From the NCBI GenBank assembly GCA_025454255.1, contig JALOOU010000004.1, positions 29,032 to 93,031 on the forward strand: a stretch of DNA of 64,000 bases. Direction: 5' to 3'. The translations under genes were made by a program, and so were the position numbers. Origin of the DNA: Desulfobacterales bacterium (lineage in GTDB: Bacteria > Desulfobacterota > Desulfobacteria > Desulfobacterales > SpSt-501). Numbering within the stretch: the first letter of the stretch is position 1; every line of letters begins with the position of its first letter. This document shows positions 16,270-26,446 of the stretch, piece after piece. The notes under the pieces were generated by a model. The model had not been told where the DNA came from, did not search any database, and saw nothing but the letters and a program-made list of their open reading frames with translations.

Positions 16270-16974
16270 TCAATCGTTTTGCGGGTCGAGGGGCTGGGCC
16301 GCCAGGGCCTCCGCGACCCACAGGTCCTCGCGGGTGGTGATTTTGATGTTTCTCCGGCTGCCGGGGATGACGTGGACGGGGGCCCCCAGGCGCTCGACCA
16401 GAGCGGCGTCGTCGGTTCCGTAGAAGCCGTCCTGCCGGGCCTGCTCGTGCGCGCGGCGGATCAGCCCGATGCGAAACGCCTGCGGCGTCTGCGCCAACCA
16501 GACGGCCTCGCGCGGCAGGGTGGATGCGATGAGGCCGCCCGCTCCACAGAGTTTCACGGTCTCCCAGACCGGCAGGCCGGCAATGCAGGCGCCGCTGCGC
16601 AGGGCGGTTTGCACGCAGGCGTCGATGAGCGGCGCAGGCACCAAGGGCCTTGCCCCATCGTGGATGGCGACGACGGCGTCGTCCGGTCCGAGCTCGCGCA
16701 GTCCACGGTAGACCGAATCCTGCCGCCGTTCGCCTCCGGCCACCAGGGTCACGGGCGTCCGCAGCCCGGCCGCAGCGAGGATGCGCTCGCGGCAATAGCC
16801 GATGTCGGCGGCGGGCACCACCAGCACGATGGCCTCGAAACGCGTGGCGCCGGCCTCCATCGACCTCAGGGTGCGGGTGAGGATCGGCACGCCGGCCAGA
16901 GGCAGGTATTGCTTGGGCTGCGGCCCGGGCAGGCGGGTCCCCTTGCCCGCCGCCACGATCAGCGCGTACGCCAT
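16270..16974 (-). CDS. ispD: 2-C-methyl-D-erythritol 4-phosphate cytidylyltransferase
   Basis: 234 residues. It makes 4-diphosphocytidyl-methylerythritol from MEP and CTP in the non-mevalonate isoprenoid pathway. Motifs: VAAGKGTRLPGPQPKQYLPLAG (CTP loop, with G-x-G-x-R and the K before QYL), VAGGERRQDSVYRGL, AIHDGARPLV, ETVK and TPQAFR, and a C-terminal DD…GSRRNIKITT. The length matches monofunctional IspD, and ispF is not next to it. The start at 16974 follows GGGAGGGCCGGAGC; the longer frame adds 20 unrelated residues. It is followed by the aminoterminus of nothing obvious upstream: 188 bases to the HPr-fusion gene show no feature. Confidence 0.93.
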   Translation of the reverse strand: MAYALIVAAGKGTRLPGPQPKQYLPLAGVPILTRTLRSMEAGATRFEAIVLVVPAADIGYCRERILAAAGLRTPVTLVAGGERRQDSVYRGLRELGPDDAVVAIHDGARPLVPAPLIDACVQTALRSGACIAGLPVWETVKLCGAGGLIASTLPREAVWLAQTPQAFRIGLIRRAHEQARQDGFYGTDDAALVERLGAPVHVIPGSRRNIKITTREDLWVAEALAAQPLDPQND

Positions 16975-17162
16975 GCTCCGGCCCTCCCTTCCGCTGCCGC
17001 CGCCTCCCCGGCCGATGGGGTGGCCGTTTCGCAAGCGCTGGATGGCGCCTCAGGCCAAGGCCGCTGCGATGCCGCCGCCGGCAGGCGCGGCCCGCCACTG
17101 CCGCGGATGGCGACGAGCAAAAAACCCGGCATGGGTCGAACGACGTCGTTGGCGGTGGGGCG

Positions 17163-18494
17163 CTACTTGAGATACTTCAGCTCTTTGGGAAGGGGGATGC
17201 CCTTTCCCATCAAATCTTCGCCGTAGTTGACCCCGGCCAGGATTTCGATGTCCTTGAGGGTGCGGGCGTCGCCTTCGAAGAGGACATCCTTGATGTTCTC
17301 CTTTTGGATCTTTCCGCCCGCCCACTGCATGTCGAGAACGCTGCTGGCATCGAAGCGGTCTTCACCGACCACCAGCTCCACCTGGCCGCCGTAGTGCTGG
17401 ACGATCTTGGCCACCAGCAGGCTGGGCCGGGAGTGAAAGCCCAGTTTCTGCGGCACCCCGACCCGGATGGAGGAGCGCTCGATGTTCTCGTTGAGGATCA
17501 TGCGGGCGTGCTCTTTGCCGAGGGCCAGGAAGTGGCAAACGTAATAGAGACCGTAGTTGATCGTGCAATCGAGCAGCCGCGCCGGATCGATGAGGGCCGC
17601 GAGCTGCTCCTGGACCCGCTGGTAGGTGTTTTTGTAGCCGGCGGCGTGCAGGTGCCGCTCGTAGAAGTGCAGCAGCCTGCCCACCATTTGAAAGAGGTGG
17701 AAGATGACCGAGAAGAACCCCCGCAGCTGTTTGAGTTTGCGGTTGCCGAAGCGGAATCCGCCCTGGATGACGTAGGTGTCGAAGGAGGACTGCAGGTTGT
17801 GCACCAGCATTTCGTAGCGCCGGATCTCGACTTCATTGATCTTGTCCGGGATGATCGCCCGGATTTCGGCCAGGCTGTACCGTTCGTAAAACTTGATCTG
17901 GTCGAAGCTCTTCAGAATGTTCAGAAATTCGCTGGCGATTTTGACGATGTGCTGCTTCTGCTGGTCCTTGTTCTCGTCGTCGATGTCGAAGGCGAGCATC
18001 GTCGAGGTGTTCAGGCTCGGGAAGTCGGCGTCGCGGAAGCGTTCCGCGGGCAGGTGCAGGTCGAGCCGCTTGGCCTCATCAAGGACCACCGGCGCCGCCC
18101 GCCGCAGGCACTGGTTCAAGAAGTCGAGCGCGGCCGCGGCGTCCTTTTCGAATTCAGCGCTGTCGGGCAGGTCGTAGTACTGAAGCCGGTTGGAGATGTG
18201 TTTTTGAAAATTGGAGGCCAGGCCGATGTGGCGCATGGTGGCGGTCAATTCACGGAAGTAATACCAGGTGCGGTTGTTCTTGGCGCCGTGAAAGTCCAGG
18301 AAATCCTCAAGCAGGGTCGAGGAGGATGCCAGGGTCGAATAAAATTTCTGGGTGAACGCCCCCTGCGGGTGTTCCGGCCCGGCGATGAAAATCACGCATT
18401 TGAGGAAGTCGTTCGAAAAAACGGGCACCTTCGCCGCGAATGCGGCGATGTCCCTCTCCGGCGGGGGGGGGGCTGATGTCGGGTGTCGTTCCAT
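17163..18494 (-). CDS. Uncharacterised protein with C-terminal HPr (PTS phosphocarrier) domain
   Basis: 443 residues. The last 100 (from about 343) read as an HPr domain: IRVGVPQKLGFHSRPSLLVAKIVQHYGG, with His354 at the position phosphorylated by EI, then …DASSVLDM at the HPr regulatory-serine region, and a final alpha/beta part. The N-terminal 340 residues are mostly helical and rich in Phe/Tyr/His. I cannot assign them, and no PTS transporter signature is present. It may be a phosphorylation-responsive regulatory protein (inference). It starts 35 bases after the end of the RNase P RNA and is probably transcribed from the same promoter. No EI, HPr kinase or EII gene lies in the window. Confidence 0.75.
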   Translation of the reverse strand: MERHPTSAPPPPERDIAAFAAKVPVFSNDFLKCVIFIAGPEHPQGAFTQKFYSTLASSSTLLEDFLDFHGAKNNRTWYYFRELTATMRHIGLASNFQKHISNRLQYYDLPDSAEFEKDAAAALDFLNQCLRRAAPVVLDEAKRLDLHLPAERFRDADFPSLNTSTMLAFDIDDENKDQQKQHIVKIASEFLNILKSFDQIKFYERYSLAEIRAIIPDKINEVEIRRYEMLVHNLQSSFDTYVIQGGFRFGNRKLKQLRGFFSVIFHLFQMVGRLLHFYERHLHAAGYKNTYQRVQEQLAALIDPARLLDCTINYGLYYVCHFLALGKEHARMILNENIERSSIRVGVPQKLGFHSRPSLLVAKIVQHYGGQVELVVGEDRFDASSVLDMQWAGGKIQKENIKDVLFEGDARTLKDIEILAGVNYGEDLMGKGIPLPKELKYLK

Positions 18495-18529
18495 GCTGCG
18501 CGTGTCGTGCGGGGGTGGCGGGGACGGGT

Positions 18530-18928
18530 GCGGCCGGAGCAGCCTGTAAGCCGAATTCTGTTCCCGTCGCGGGTTGCCCCGCGCCGGGCGGCGGTCATTC
18601 CTCTGGGATGCCGGTTGCCCGGCACCTCTTGCGACCGACCCGGGAGCTCGGGCGGGCCGCCCTCGGACGCTCCTCTATTTGGTCTTGCACCGGGTGGGGT
18701 TTGCCGAGCCCCCCGGTCGCCCGGGAGGCTGGTGCGCTCTTACCGCACCTTTTCACCCTTACCCTCGGCTCAGGCCCCCTGGGGGGCTGCGCCGCGGGCG
18801 GTGTCCTTTCTGTTGCACTTTCCTTCGCGTTGCCGCGACTCCCCGTTAGGGAGCACCCTGCCCTGCGGTGTTCGGACTTTCCTCCGGCGTGCGTGCACGC
18901 CGGCGACCGCCCTGGCTACTCCGACCGC
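18530..18928 (-). ncRNA. rnpB: RNase P RNA, class A
   Basis: The catalytic RNA that matures tRNA 5' ends. On the minus strand the conserved blocks appear in order: GAGGAAAGTCCGAACACC (CR-I/P4 5' side), CAACAGAAAGGACA, AGGGTGAAAAGGTGCGGTAA, GCAAGACCAAATAGAGGAG, CCAGAGGAATGACCGCC, ACAGAATTCGGCTTACA (P4 3' side). The outer helix P1 pairs 15 bases at 18928-18914 with 18544-18530, allowing two G-U pairs, which sets the ends. The 5' end overlaps the stop region of the upstream zinc-ribbon gene by about 13 bases, so its promoter must lie inside that gene or further upstream. Confidence 0.97.
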
Positions 18929-19665
18929 TCGTCCTCGTTTTCCCAGAAAATGATTCTGTCACAGTTGGGACAATTCTTCAAGCGGTCCCGACGCTGCATT
19001 TCGTTGTACATCTGCGGCGGGATGTTCACGTGGCATCCCCCGCAGACGGCCGATCGGACCTCCGCCACGGCGACGCCGTCCGGCTTGCGGTCGCGAATCC
19101 TGCGATACAGCGCGAGCAGCTCCGCCGGCAGCTGCCGGGAGATCTCGGCGGCCTGCGCCTGCGCCGCCGCCAGGTGCGCAGCCGACTCGTGCGCATCGCG
19201 CCGCACCTGCTCCAGTTCGTCGCGGATCTGTGCCGCCCGGTGGTCGGCCTGCGCCTGATGCTCTTTCAGGAACCGATGACCGGCCTGAATCTCATCCAGG
19301 CAGGCGATCATCTGGTCTTCCAGCTTCGAGCCGATCTGCTTGAGGTCGTCGATCTCCTTGAGGCCGGACTGGTATTCCTTGTTGGTCTTGACCGCCCGCA
19401 GCTTTTCGTTGCTCTTGGCGATCCGCTCCTGGTTCGCCTGCAGCTCGGCTTCCTGGGAGCGGTACTGCTTTTGGAGCTCCTGCTGCTGGCGGTGAGCGGC
19501 GGCAACCGGGTCCTCGCACTGCTGGAGCTGGGCGTTCAGCGCGCCGGTCTGCTCCTCGACTTTCCCCAACATCGCCTGCAGCCGGCGCACCTCCAACTCC
19601 AGCTTCTGCAGCCGGCTCAACGTGCGGGTCTGATCGCGTATGTCGACAGGCATGGCGTTATCCAC
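18916..19665 (-). CDS. Coiled-coil C4 zinc-ribbon protein (DUF164/CdsZ family)
   Basis: 249 residues. About 190 residues of heptad-rich coiled coil (VRRLQAMLGKVEEQTGALN…) include the family landmark VKTNKEYQSGLKEI. A C-terminal zinc ribbon follows, with CGGCHVNIPP…CPNCDRIIF (two CxxC pairs). The family is widespread, and such proteins bind nucleic acids or guide assembly, but a function is not agreed. ATG 19653 is an alternative start with a similar context. It lies between the Nif3-like gene and rnpB, and its last codons form part of the rnpB P1 helix. Confidence 0.9.
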   Translation of the reverse strand: MDNAMPVDIRDQTRTLSRLQKLELEVRRLQAMLGKVEEQTGALNAQLQQCEDPVAAAHRQQQELQKQYRSQEAELQANQERIAKSNEKLRAVKTNKEYQSGLKEIDDLKQIGSKLEDQMIACLDEIQAGHRFLKEHQAQADHRAAQIRDELEQVRRDAHESAAHLAAAQAQAAEISRQLPAELLALYRRIRDRKPDGVAVAEVRSAVCGGCHVNIPPQMYNEMQRRDRLKNCPNCDRIIFWENEDERSE

Positions 19666-19705
19666 TCGATGGCAGTGGTGGTGATATCGGTCCCGGGAGT
19701 GCTGC

Positions 19706-20518
19706 TCACACCGGCGTAAACGGGTCGGCTTCCAGCGGGCAGGCCTGCACCCGCACCGCCATGCGTCGGCGGGCGAATTCCGCTCTGAGCCGCTCGACCA
19801 GCGCCTCCTTCATGAGCCGCTCGGAGTGGAAATGGCCGACGTCGATCAGGCAGCGGCCGGCGTACTCCACCGCGCGCGCGTCGTGGTAGCCCAGATCCCC
19901 GCTGATGAAAACCTGGGCACCGGATCGAAGAAAATCCGGTACCAGGCTGCCGCCGCTGCCGGTCGCGACGGCGACGCTTCGGACCAGGGTGCGCGGATCC
20001 CCTGCGAGGCGGACCAGCGGTGCGTCCAGCCGCCGCTTCACCCTCAGGGCCAGCGCCTCCAGCCGCTGCGGCCGCGGAAGGTCCCCGACCCGGCCGATAC
20101 CCGGCCCGGTGCCGGCCGCCGCGGCCGGCGCGCGGCTCAGCGGGCGCATGCGCCTCAGCCCCAGCCGTCGGCCCAGGAGATCGTTCAATCCGCCCGGTGC
20201 CGAGTCCAGGTTCGTGTGCAGGCTGACGACGGCCAGCTGGTGGCGCAGGGCATGCCCGATGGCAGCCCCGGTCGGAGTGCCCAGGTCGATCTGTTTCAAC
20301 GCCCGGAAGATCAACGGATGGTGCGTGATGATCAGATCGATGCCGGCGTCGCCTGCGGCCCGAACCACCTCCGGCCCGGCATCCAGAGCCACCCAGATGC
20401 GCGCCACTTTGGCGCCGGGATCCCCGACCTGCAGGCCGACGTTGTCCCATGCTTCCGCCATGGCGGCCGGTGCGATCCGCTCCAGGATCCGGGCGATCAC
20501 GCTGAAAGCGACGGCCAT
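19706..20518 (-). CDS. Nif3-like dinuclear metal centre protein (YbgI family)
   Basis: 270 residues from ATG 20518. Family motifs: AEAWDNVGLQVGDP at the N-terminus, the metal-binding THHPLIF (His-His), SLHTNLDSAPGGLND (His and Asp), and the C-terminal GHFHSERLM (His, Glu). These residues build a two-metal site in a ring-shaped hexamer. GTP cyclohydrolase I-type names are often copied to this family, but true activity is unproven. The frame continues upstream without a stop through tRNA and rpoD shadows, so the ATG after GGAGCCGTCGCC was chosen. It is followed by the zinc-ribbon gene after 40 bases. Confidence 0.88.
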   Translation of the reverse strand: MAVAFSVIARILERIAPAAMAEAWDNVGLQVGDPGAKVARIWVALDAGPEVVRAAGDAGIDLIITHHPLIFRALKQIDLGTPTGAAIGHALRHQLAVVSLHTNLDSAPGGLNDLLGRRLGLRRMRPLSRAPAAAAGTGPGIGRVGDLPRPQRLEALALRVKRRLDAPLVRLAGDPRTLVRSVAVATGSGGSLVPDFLRSGAQVFISGDLGYHDARAVEYAGRCLIDVGHFHSERLMKEALVERLRAEFARRRMAVRVQACPLEADPFTPV

Positions 20519-20616
20519 GGCGACGGCTCCGGTAAAAGCAACGGCATGGGCCGTCGGCCCGCGCCCGGCTTTCCCGCCGGCGGCAGCGGGGGCGAACGGA
20601 CCCGACAGCGCTGGTG

Positions 20617-20689
20617 TGGGCCCACCTGGGATCGAACCAGGGACCGACCGGTTATGAGCCGGTGGCTCTGCCAGCTGAGCTATGGGCCC
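20617..20689 (-). tRNA. tRNA with CAU anticodon (elongator Met, or Ile2)
   Basis: A 73-nt cloverleaf without encoded CCA. The acceptor is GGGCCCA/TGGGCCC with discriminator A. The D-arm reads AGCTCAGCTGGCAGAGC, the anticodon arm ACCGG-CTCATAA-CCGGT (anticodon 20654-20656), and the T-arm CCTGGTTCGATCCCAGG. The perfect 1-72 pair rules out the initiator. Sequence alone does not separate Met from lysidine-modified Ile2. Confidence 0.95.
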
Positions 20690-20705
20690 ATGAACGTAGC
20701 GGGTA

Positions 20706-20734
20706 TGTGTAGCGGTCGTCGCACGCTTTGTCAA
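20706..20734 (-). promoter_or_regulatory. Promoter of the CAU tRNA
   Basis: On the minus strand TTGACA (20734-20729), 17 bases, TACACA (20711-20706). The tRNA 5' end follows 16 bases later, a normal distance for a tRNA promoter. It lies between rpoD and the tRNA, so the tRNA need not depend on rpoD transcription. Confidence 0.65.
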
Positions 20735-20799
20735 GCGCCCGCGGGCGATTTTGACGACCCCGCCGAACGGCCTGCGCCGGCCCGTTGGCCGGGGCCGCT

Positions 20800-22689
<1,890 letters not shown>

Positions 22690-22767
22690 ACCTGTTAGCC
22701 TCCCGACATCTTCGAATTCGTAGCGCGTGCCCCGCCCGCGGTGCGCGCGGCGGTTTGCCACCGGGCG

Positions 22768-24597
22768 CTATCGTTTGGGCGCTGCGGTCGGGGCCGCGCT
22801 TCTGCTCCGCGCCGCCAGTTTTTGTTTCTCGCTCAACAGCCGCATCAGCTCGGCCTCGTCCGCCGCTTTTTCGGCGGCCTCGATCCCATGCTGCAGCGAC
22901 CGGCGCGCCGGCAGCTTCCGGCGGCTCTCGACAAACCGGTCAAGCAGCGTGCGGCAGCCCTTCGGGTCCCACTCCTCATCGCGCATGGCCAACTGCGCCA
23001 GCTGCTCGCGGCGAGGTCCTTCCGGTACGCAGGCCAGTCGGTCGGAGAGCGGCGCGCCTGCCCGGTGGCCGCTGGCAATGAGCTCTTCCGCGGAGCGCTT
23101 CAACGGGCCCTCCTCGAAGCAATCCAGGATGTTGCGGTCGATTATTTCCGGGATCATCTCCGGTACCTGCAGCATCATGGCGACGATATGCCGCTCGAAG
23201 CGATCCTCCGCGGGCGGGGCAGAAACGCGGCGCTCGGCCGCGGCGTGGGGCTCCGGGGGCCGGGCGCGGCGCTGCAGCCCTTGGCGGATGACACCCTCCT
23301 CCACCCCGGTGCGCTCCGCAAGCTGCTGGATGTAAAAAGCCTTCGCCACCGGGTCGTTGACGGCAGCCAGCGGGCCGAGCAGTTCGGAGACGACGCGGAT
23401 CTTGCCCTCCGTGCTCAGGCCGTGGCGTTTGACGGCGCTTTCGGTCAGGAAACGGACCATGCCGGGGGCGGACTGAGCCAGCCGCTCGAAGGCTTCCGCT
23501 CCGCGGCGCTTGATGAACGAATCGGGGTCCTCGCCTTCCGGCAGCACCAGAATGCGGGTGTCCGCCTGGTCTTCCTGAAACACGTCCCCGCGGCGGAAGT
23601 CCGCGTGCTCCTTCCAAAACAGGCTTACGCAGCGCTGGGCCGAGCGGATGCCGGCCTCGTCCGAATCGTAGACCAGCACCATTCGACCGGCGTGGCGGGT
23701 CAGCGCCCGGATGTGCTCGGCGGTGAGAGCGGTGCCAAGAGTGGCCACCGCGTTTTCGAGACCGGCCTGGTGCAGTGCGATCAAATCGAGGTAGCCTTCC
23801 ACGATGAAGACCGACCCCAACGATCGGCAGCGCTCCTTGGCGCGGTTGAGCCCGTAGAGTACATTGCGCTTGGTGTAGATCGGCGTTTCCGGTGAATTCA
23901 AATACTTGGGGGTCGAATCGTCCAACACCCGCCCACCGAAGGCAACCACCCGGGAGGCGTCGTCCAAGATCGGAAACATGATGCGGTCCCGGAAGCGGTC
24001 GTAAAAACCGGAGCCGTCCTTGCGCGGCACCGCCAACCCGGCTTTCTCGACGAAACCGGGTGGGACGCTGCGCCCTCCCATGAACGCCAGCAGGCCGTCC
24101 CAGCCCTTGGGGGCATAGCCCAGCTGGAACGCCTCGATGCTGCGGCGCGTGACCCCCCTGCGTTCGAGATAGGCCAGCGGTGCGCGCCCGGAGGGGTGCT
24201 GCCCGAGGTGTTGCGCGAAGTAGTGCAGCGCCAGGCGGTTGATTTCGAACAGCCGCTCGCGCTCCTTCAATCGATGTTGATCCTCGCGGCTCAGAGCCCG
24301 TTCGGGCAGATCGATGCCGCTGCGCCGGGCCAGCGCCCGCAGCGCCTCCGCAAACGCCAGGCCGTCTCGCTTCATGACAAACGCGAACACATCGCCCCCG
24401 CAGCCGCAGCCGAAGCAGTAAAAAATCTGTTTGTCGGGGCTGACGCTGAACGAGGGCGTTTTTTCGGCGTGAAAGGGGCACAGCCCGACCAGGTTCTTGC
24501 CGGCCCTTTTCAAGATAACCGTTTCCGAGACGACATCGGTGATGTCCACTGCATGCCGTATCTCGGAGACTTTGTCGTCCGGAATGAAATTTGCCAA
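22768..24597 (-). CDS. dnaG: DNA primase
   Basis: Makes RNA primers at the replication fork. From TTG 24597 the protein has 609 residues and begins LANFIPDDKVSEIRHAVDI, as expected for DnaG; no ATG fits, and GGAGG lies nine bases upstream. The zinc-binding domain reads CPFH…CFGCGCGGDVF. The TOPRIM part has VFIVEGYLDLIAL (catalytic Glu) and LVYDSDEAGIRSAQR (Asp-x-Asp). The C-terminal helicase-binding domain is shorter and more divergent. It is followed by rpoD after 78 bases. The predicted promoter overlaps the hisA stop codon. Confidence 0.96.
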   Translation of the reverse strand: MANFIPDDKVSEIRHAVDITDVVSETVILKRAGKNLVGLCPFHAEKTPSFSVSPDKQIFYCFGCGCGGDVFAFVMKRDGLAFAEALRALARRSGIDLPERALSREDQHRLKERERLFEINRLALHYFAQHLGQHPSGRAPLAYLERRGVTRRSIEAFQLGYAPKGWDGLLAFMGGRSVPPGFVEKAGLAVPRKDGSGFYDRFRDRIMFPILDDASRVVAFGGRVLDDSTPKYLNSPETPIYTKRNVLYGLNRAKERCRSLGSVFIVEGYLDLIALHQAGLENAVATLGTALTAEHIRALTRHAGRMVLVYDSDEAGIRSAQRCVSLFWKEHADFRRGDVFQEDQADTRILVLPEGEDPDSFIKRRGAEAFERLAQSAPGMVRFLTESAVKRHGLSTEGKIRVVSELLGPLAAVNDPVAKAFYIQQLAERTGVEEGVIRQGLQRRARPPEPHAAAERRVSAPPAEDRFERHIVAMMLQVPEMIPEIIDRNILDCFEEGPLKRSAEELIASGHRAGAPLSDRLACVPEGPRREQLAQLAMRDEEWDPKGCRTLLDRFVESRRKLPARRSLQHGIEAAEKAADEAELMRLLSEKQKLAARSRSAAPTAAPKR

Positions 24598-24759
24598 GAA
24601 ACTGCCGCCTCCAGCTGTGCGCGGGCAGATGCGCGGATGAACCGGCGGTGGGCCGGCTCCGGAGTAGCGCCGCTTCGGGTCGTGCAAACGACGATCGGGC
24701 GGAACCTGCGCTCGTTCGCCGCCGCCCGGGTCGAGCTACAAGGTGCAAAGGGAACCAAC

Positions 24760-24788
24760 TAGCTAGGCGCTCCCCTGGTGTTTGTCAA
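24760..24788 (-). promoter_or_regulatory. Promoter for dnaG-rpoD inside the end of hisA
   Basis: On the minus strand TTGACA (24788-24783), 17 bases, TAGCTA (24765-24760). The hexamers lie over the last hisA codons and its TAG stop. The expected leader to TTG 24597 is about 155 bases. Confidence 0.55.
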
Positions 24789-25542
24789 CCCTCTCCGGGC
24801 AACGATGCTCGCCGGGCGTCTGCCGTGCGATCGCGGCCGCCTGTCCGAATTCGACGGCGCCTGAGTAGAGCGCCTTGCCGACAATGACACCGGTGACGCC
24901 CACGGCCTCCAGCGGCAGCAGCGCCCGGATGTGATCCAGCCCGCCGACGCCGCCGGAGGCGATCACCGGGACGCGGGTTCGCTCGGCCAGGCGCCGGGTC
25001 TCCTCGATGTTGGGGCCGGTCTGCATGCCGTCGCGATGGATATCGGTGAAAATAAAGGCCGCCACCCCCATGTCTTCCAGCTGCAGGGCCAGATCCGCGG
25101 CGGCGATTCCCGTCGTCCGCGCCCAGCCGTCGACGGCAATGCGCCCGTCGCGGGCATCGAGGCCGACCGCCACCCGGCCGGGATGCCGGCGGCAGATCTC
25201 CCCCAGCCAGGCGGGGCGGTGAACGGCCTGGGTGCCGATGACCACGCGCCAGACCCCCATGGCGAGCAGGGACTCCGCCACCGCCGCATCGCGGATGCCG
25301 CCGCCGAGTTGGACTGGAACGCGAACAGCGCTGACCATCTGCGCGATCTGCGGCCGGTGGCAAAGGCGGCCGCCGGCCGCGCCGTCAAGGTCCACGACGT
25401 GGATCAGCTCCGCGCCGGCGTCCGCCCAGCGGATTGCCGTGCGCACCGGGTCGTCGGCATATACGGTTTCGGCATCCATGCGCCCCTGGACCAGCCGGAC
25501 ACATTTGCCGTTCTTGAGGTCGATGGCGGGTATGATCAGCAT
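24763..25542 (-). CDS. hisA: ProFAR isomerase of histidine biosynthesis
   Basis: 259 residues, a (beta-alpha)8 barrel isomerising ProFAR to PRFAR, the fourth step of histidine synthesis. Motifs: LIIPAIDLKNGKCVRLVQG with the first catalytic Asp, VPVQLGGGIRD, VGLDARDGRIAVDGW, the second Asp in FTDIHRDGMQTGPN, and VIASGGVGGLDHI. The length is slightly above the usual 240-245 because of a charged tail. It follows hisB after 36 bases. The remaining his genes are not in the window. Confidence 0.96.
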   Translation of the reverse strand: MLIIPAIDLKNGKCVRLVQGRMDAETVYADDPVRTAIRWADAGAELIHVVDLDGAAGGRLCHRPQIAQMVSAVRVPVQLGGGIRDAAVAESLLAMGVWRVVIGTQAVHRPAWLGEICRRHPGRVAVGLDARDGRIAVDGWARTTGIAAADLALQLEDMGVAAFIFTDIHRDGMQTGPNIEETRRLAERTRVPVIASGGVGGLDHIRALLPLEAVGVTGVIVGKALYSGAVEFGQAAAIARQTPGEHRCPERVDKHQGSA

Positions 25543-25578
25543 GAACGCGTGCGGGTTTCCGGGAGGGGTCGCCTGCGC

Positions 25579-26166
25579 CTATAGGGCGCCCTTGGATGAG
25601 CGCACGCCGCGGCTGCGCGGGTCGGCGCTGACGGCCTGGTGGAGGGCCCGTCCGAACGATTTGAAGACGGCCTCCAGGATGTGGTGCTCGTTTTCACCGT
25701 ACGGCACGCCGATGTGCAGGTTCATTCCGGCGCGATGGGCCACGGATTTGAAAAACTCCTTTGCCAGCGAACAGTTGAAGGCGCGCTCCGCCGAGTGACA
25801 CGCCGGAACCTGAAACACCAGATAGGGCCGCCGGGACACGTCGATCGCAACCTGCGCCAGGGCGTCGTCCATGGGGGTTACGGCATGGCCGTAGCGGCGA
25901 ATGCCCTTGCGGTCGCCCAAGGCCTGGTCCACGGCATCCCCCAGCACCAGGCCGACGTCTTCGACCGTGTGGTGGGAGTCGACCGCGATGTCCCCCTGGG
26001 CATGGACCGCCAGATCGAAAAAACCGTGCACGCTGAAGAGCGTCAGCATGTGGTCGAAAAAAGGGATCCCGCTCGTCACATCGGCCTGACCGCTGCCGTC
26101 CAGGTCGATGCCGACCTTGACGGTGGTCTCCCGGGTGCGGCGTTCGAGTTCGGCTCTGCGGTTCAT
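25579..26166 (-). CDS. hisB: Imidazoleglycerol-phosphate dehydratase
   Basis: 195 residues from ATG 26166, the monofunctional HisB dehydratase. The manganese-binding histidine clusters are seen as FFDHMLTLFSVHGFFD, DSHHTVEDVGLVLG, HRAGMNLHI and GENEHHILEAVFKSFGRAL. It dehydrates IGP to imidazole acetol-phosphate. The frame stays open upstream through tRNA-Ala, but family start MNRRAELERRTRETTVKVGIDLDG fixes the N-terminus. It forms a two-gene unit with hisA. Confidence 0.96.
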   Translation of the reverse strand: MNRRAELERRTRETTVKVGIDLDGSGQADVTSGIPFFDHMLTLFSVHGFFDLAVHAQGDIAVDSHHTVEDVGLVLGDAVDQALGDRKGIRRYGHAVTPMDDALAQVAIDVSRRPYLVFQVPACHSAERAFNCSLAKEFFKSVAHRAGMNLHIGVPYGENEHHILEAVFKSFGRALHQAVSADPRSRGVRSSKGAL

Positions 26167-26311
26167 CGGACCTCCGGCGTCCGCGCTGCGTTCAGGCCAG
26201 CGATCCTCTTCGGCCCCTGCGGTGATCGGCGCTGCTATCGGCCCGGCGCGCAGTTGTTTCAATCCGGCCGGCAGTGTGGTAAAAGCGAGCGCAGTGCCGA
26301 AAAAAAACGAG

Positions 26312-26384
26312 TGGAGATGAGGGGGATCGAACCCCTGACCTCGGCGTTGCGAACGCCGCGCTCTCCCAGCTGAGCTACATCCCC
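26312..26384 (-). tRNA. tRNA-Ala (anticodon CGC)
   Basis: 73 nt without CCA. Acceptor GGGGATG pairs with CATCTCC, discriminator A. The D-arm reads AGCTCAGCTGGGAGAGC, the anticodon arm CGGCG-TTCGCAA-CGCCG (anticodon at 26349-26351), and the T-arm AGGGGTTCGATCCCCCT. A run of eight T follows three bases after the 3' end on this strand and probably serves in termination. Confidence 0.95.
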
Positions 26385-26396
26385 ACACAAAGCTTC

Positions 26397-26425
26397 CTTC
26401 TACCAAATATGATTTGGTCGGTCAA
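26397..26425 (-). promoter_or_regulatory. tRNA-Ala promoter containing an operator-like palindrome
   Basis: On the minus strand TTGACC (26425-26420), 17 bases, TAGAAG (26402-26397). The spacer is almost filled by ACCAAAT-ATG-ATTTGGT (26402-26418), a 17-bp inverted repeat. The same interval is the leader of the divergent YcaO-TPR gene at 26447. Confidence 0.5.
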
Positions 26426-26446
26426 CCGAAAAAGGAGATCCGTCGC

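Noticed and set aside
25579..26406. A longer hisB starting upstream of tRNA-Ala
   Set aside because: The extra N-terminus is the translated tRNA. The family start is at 26166.
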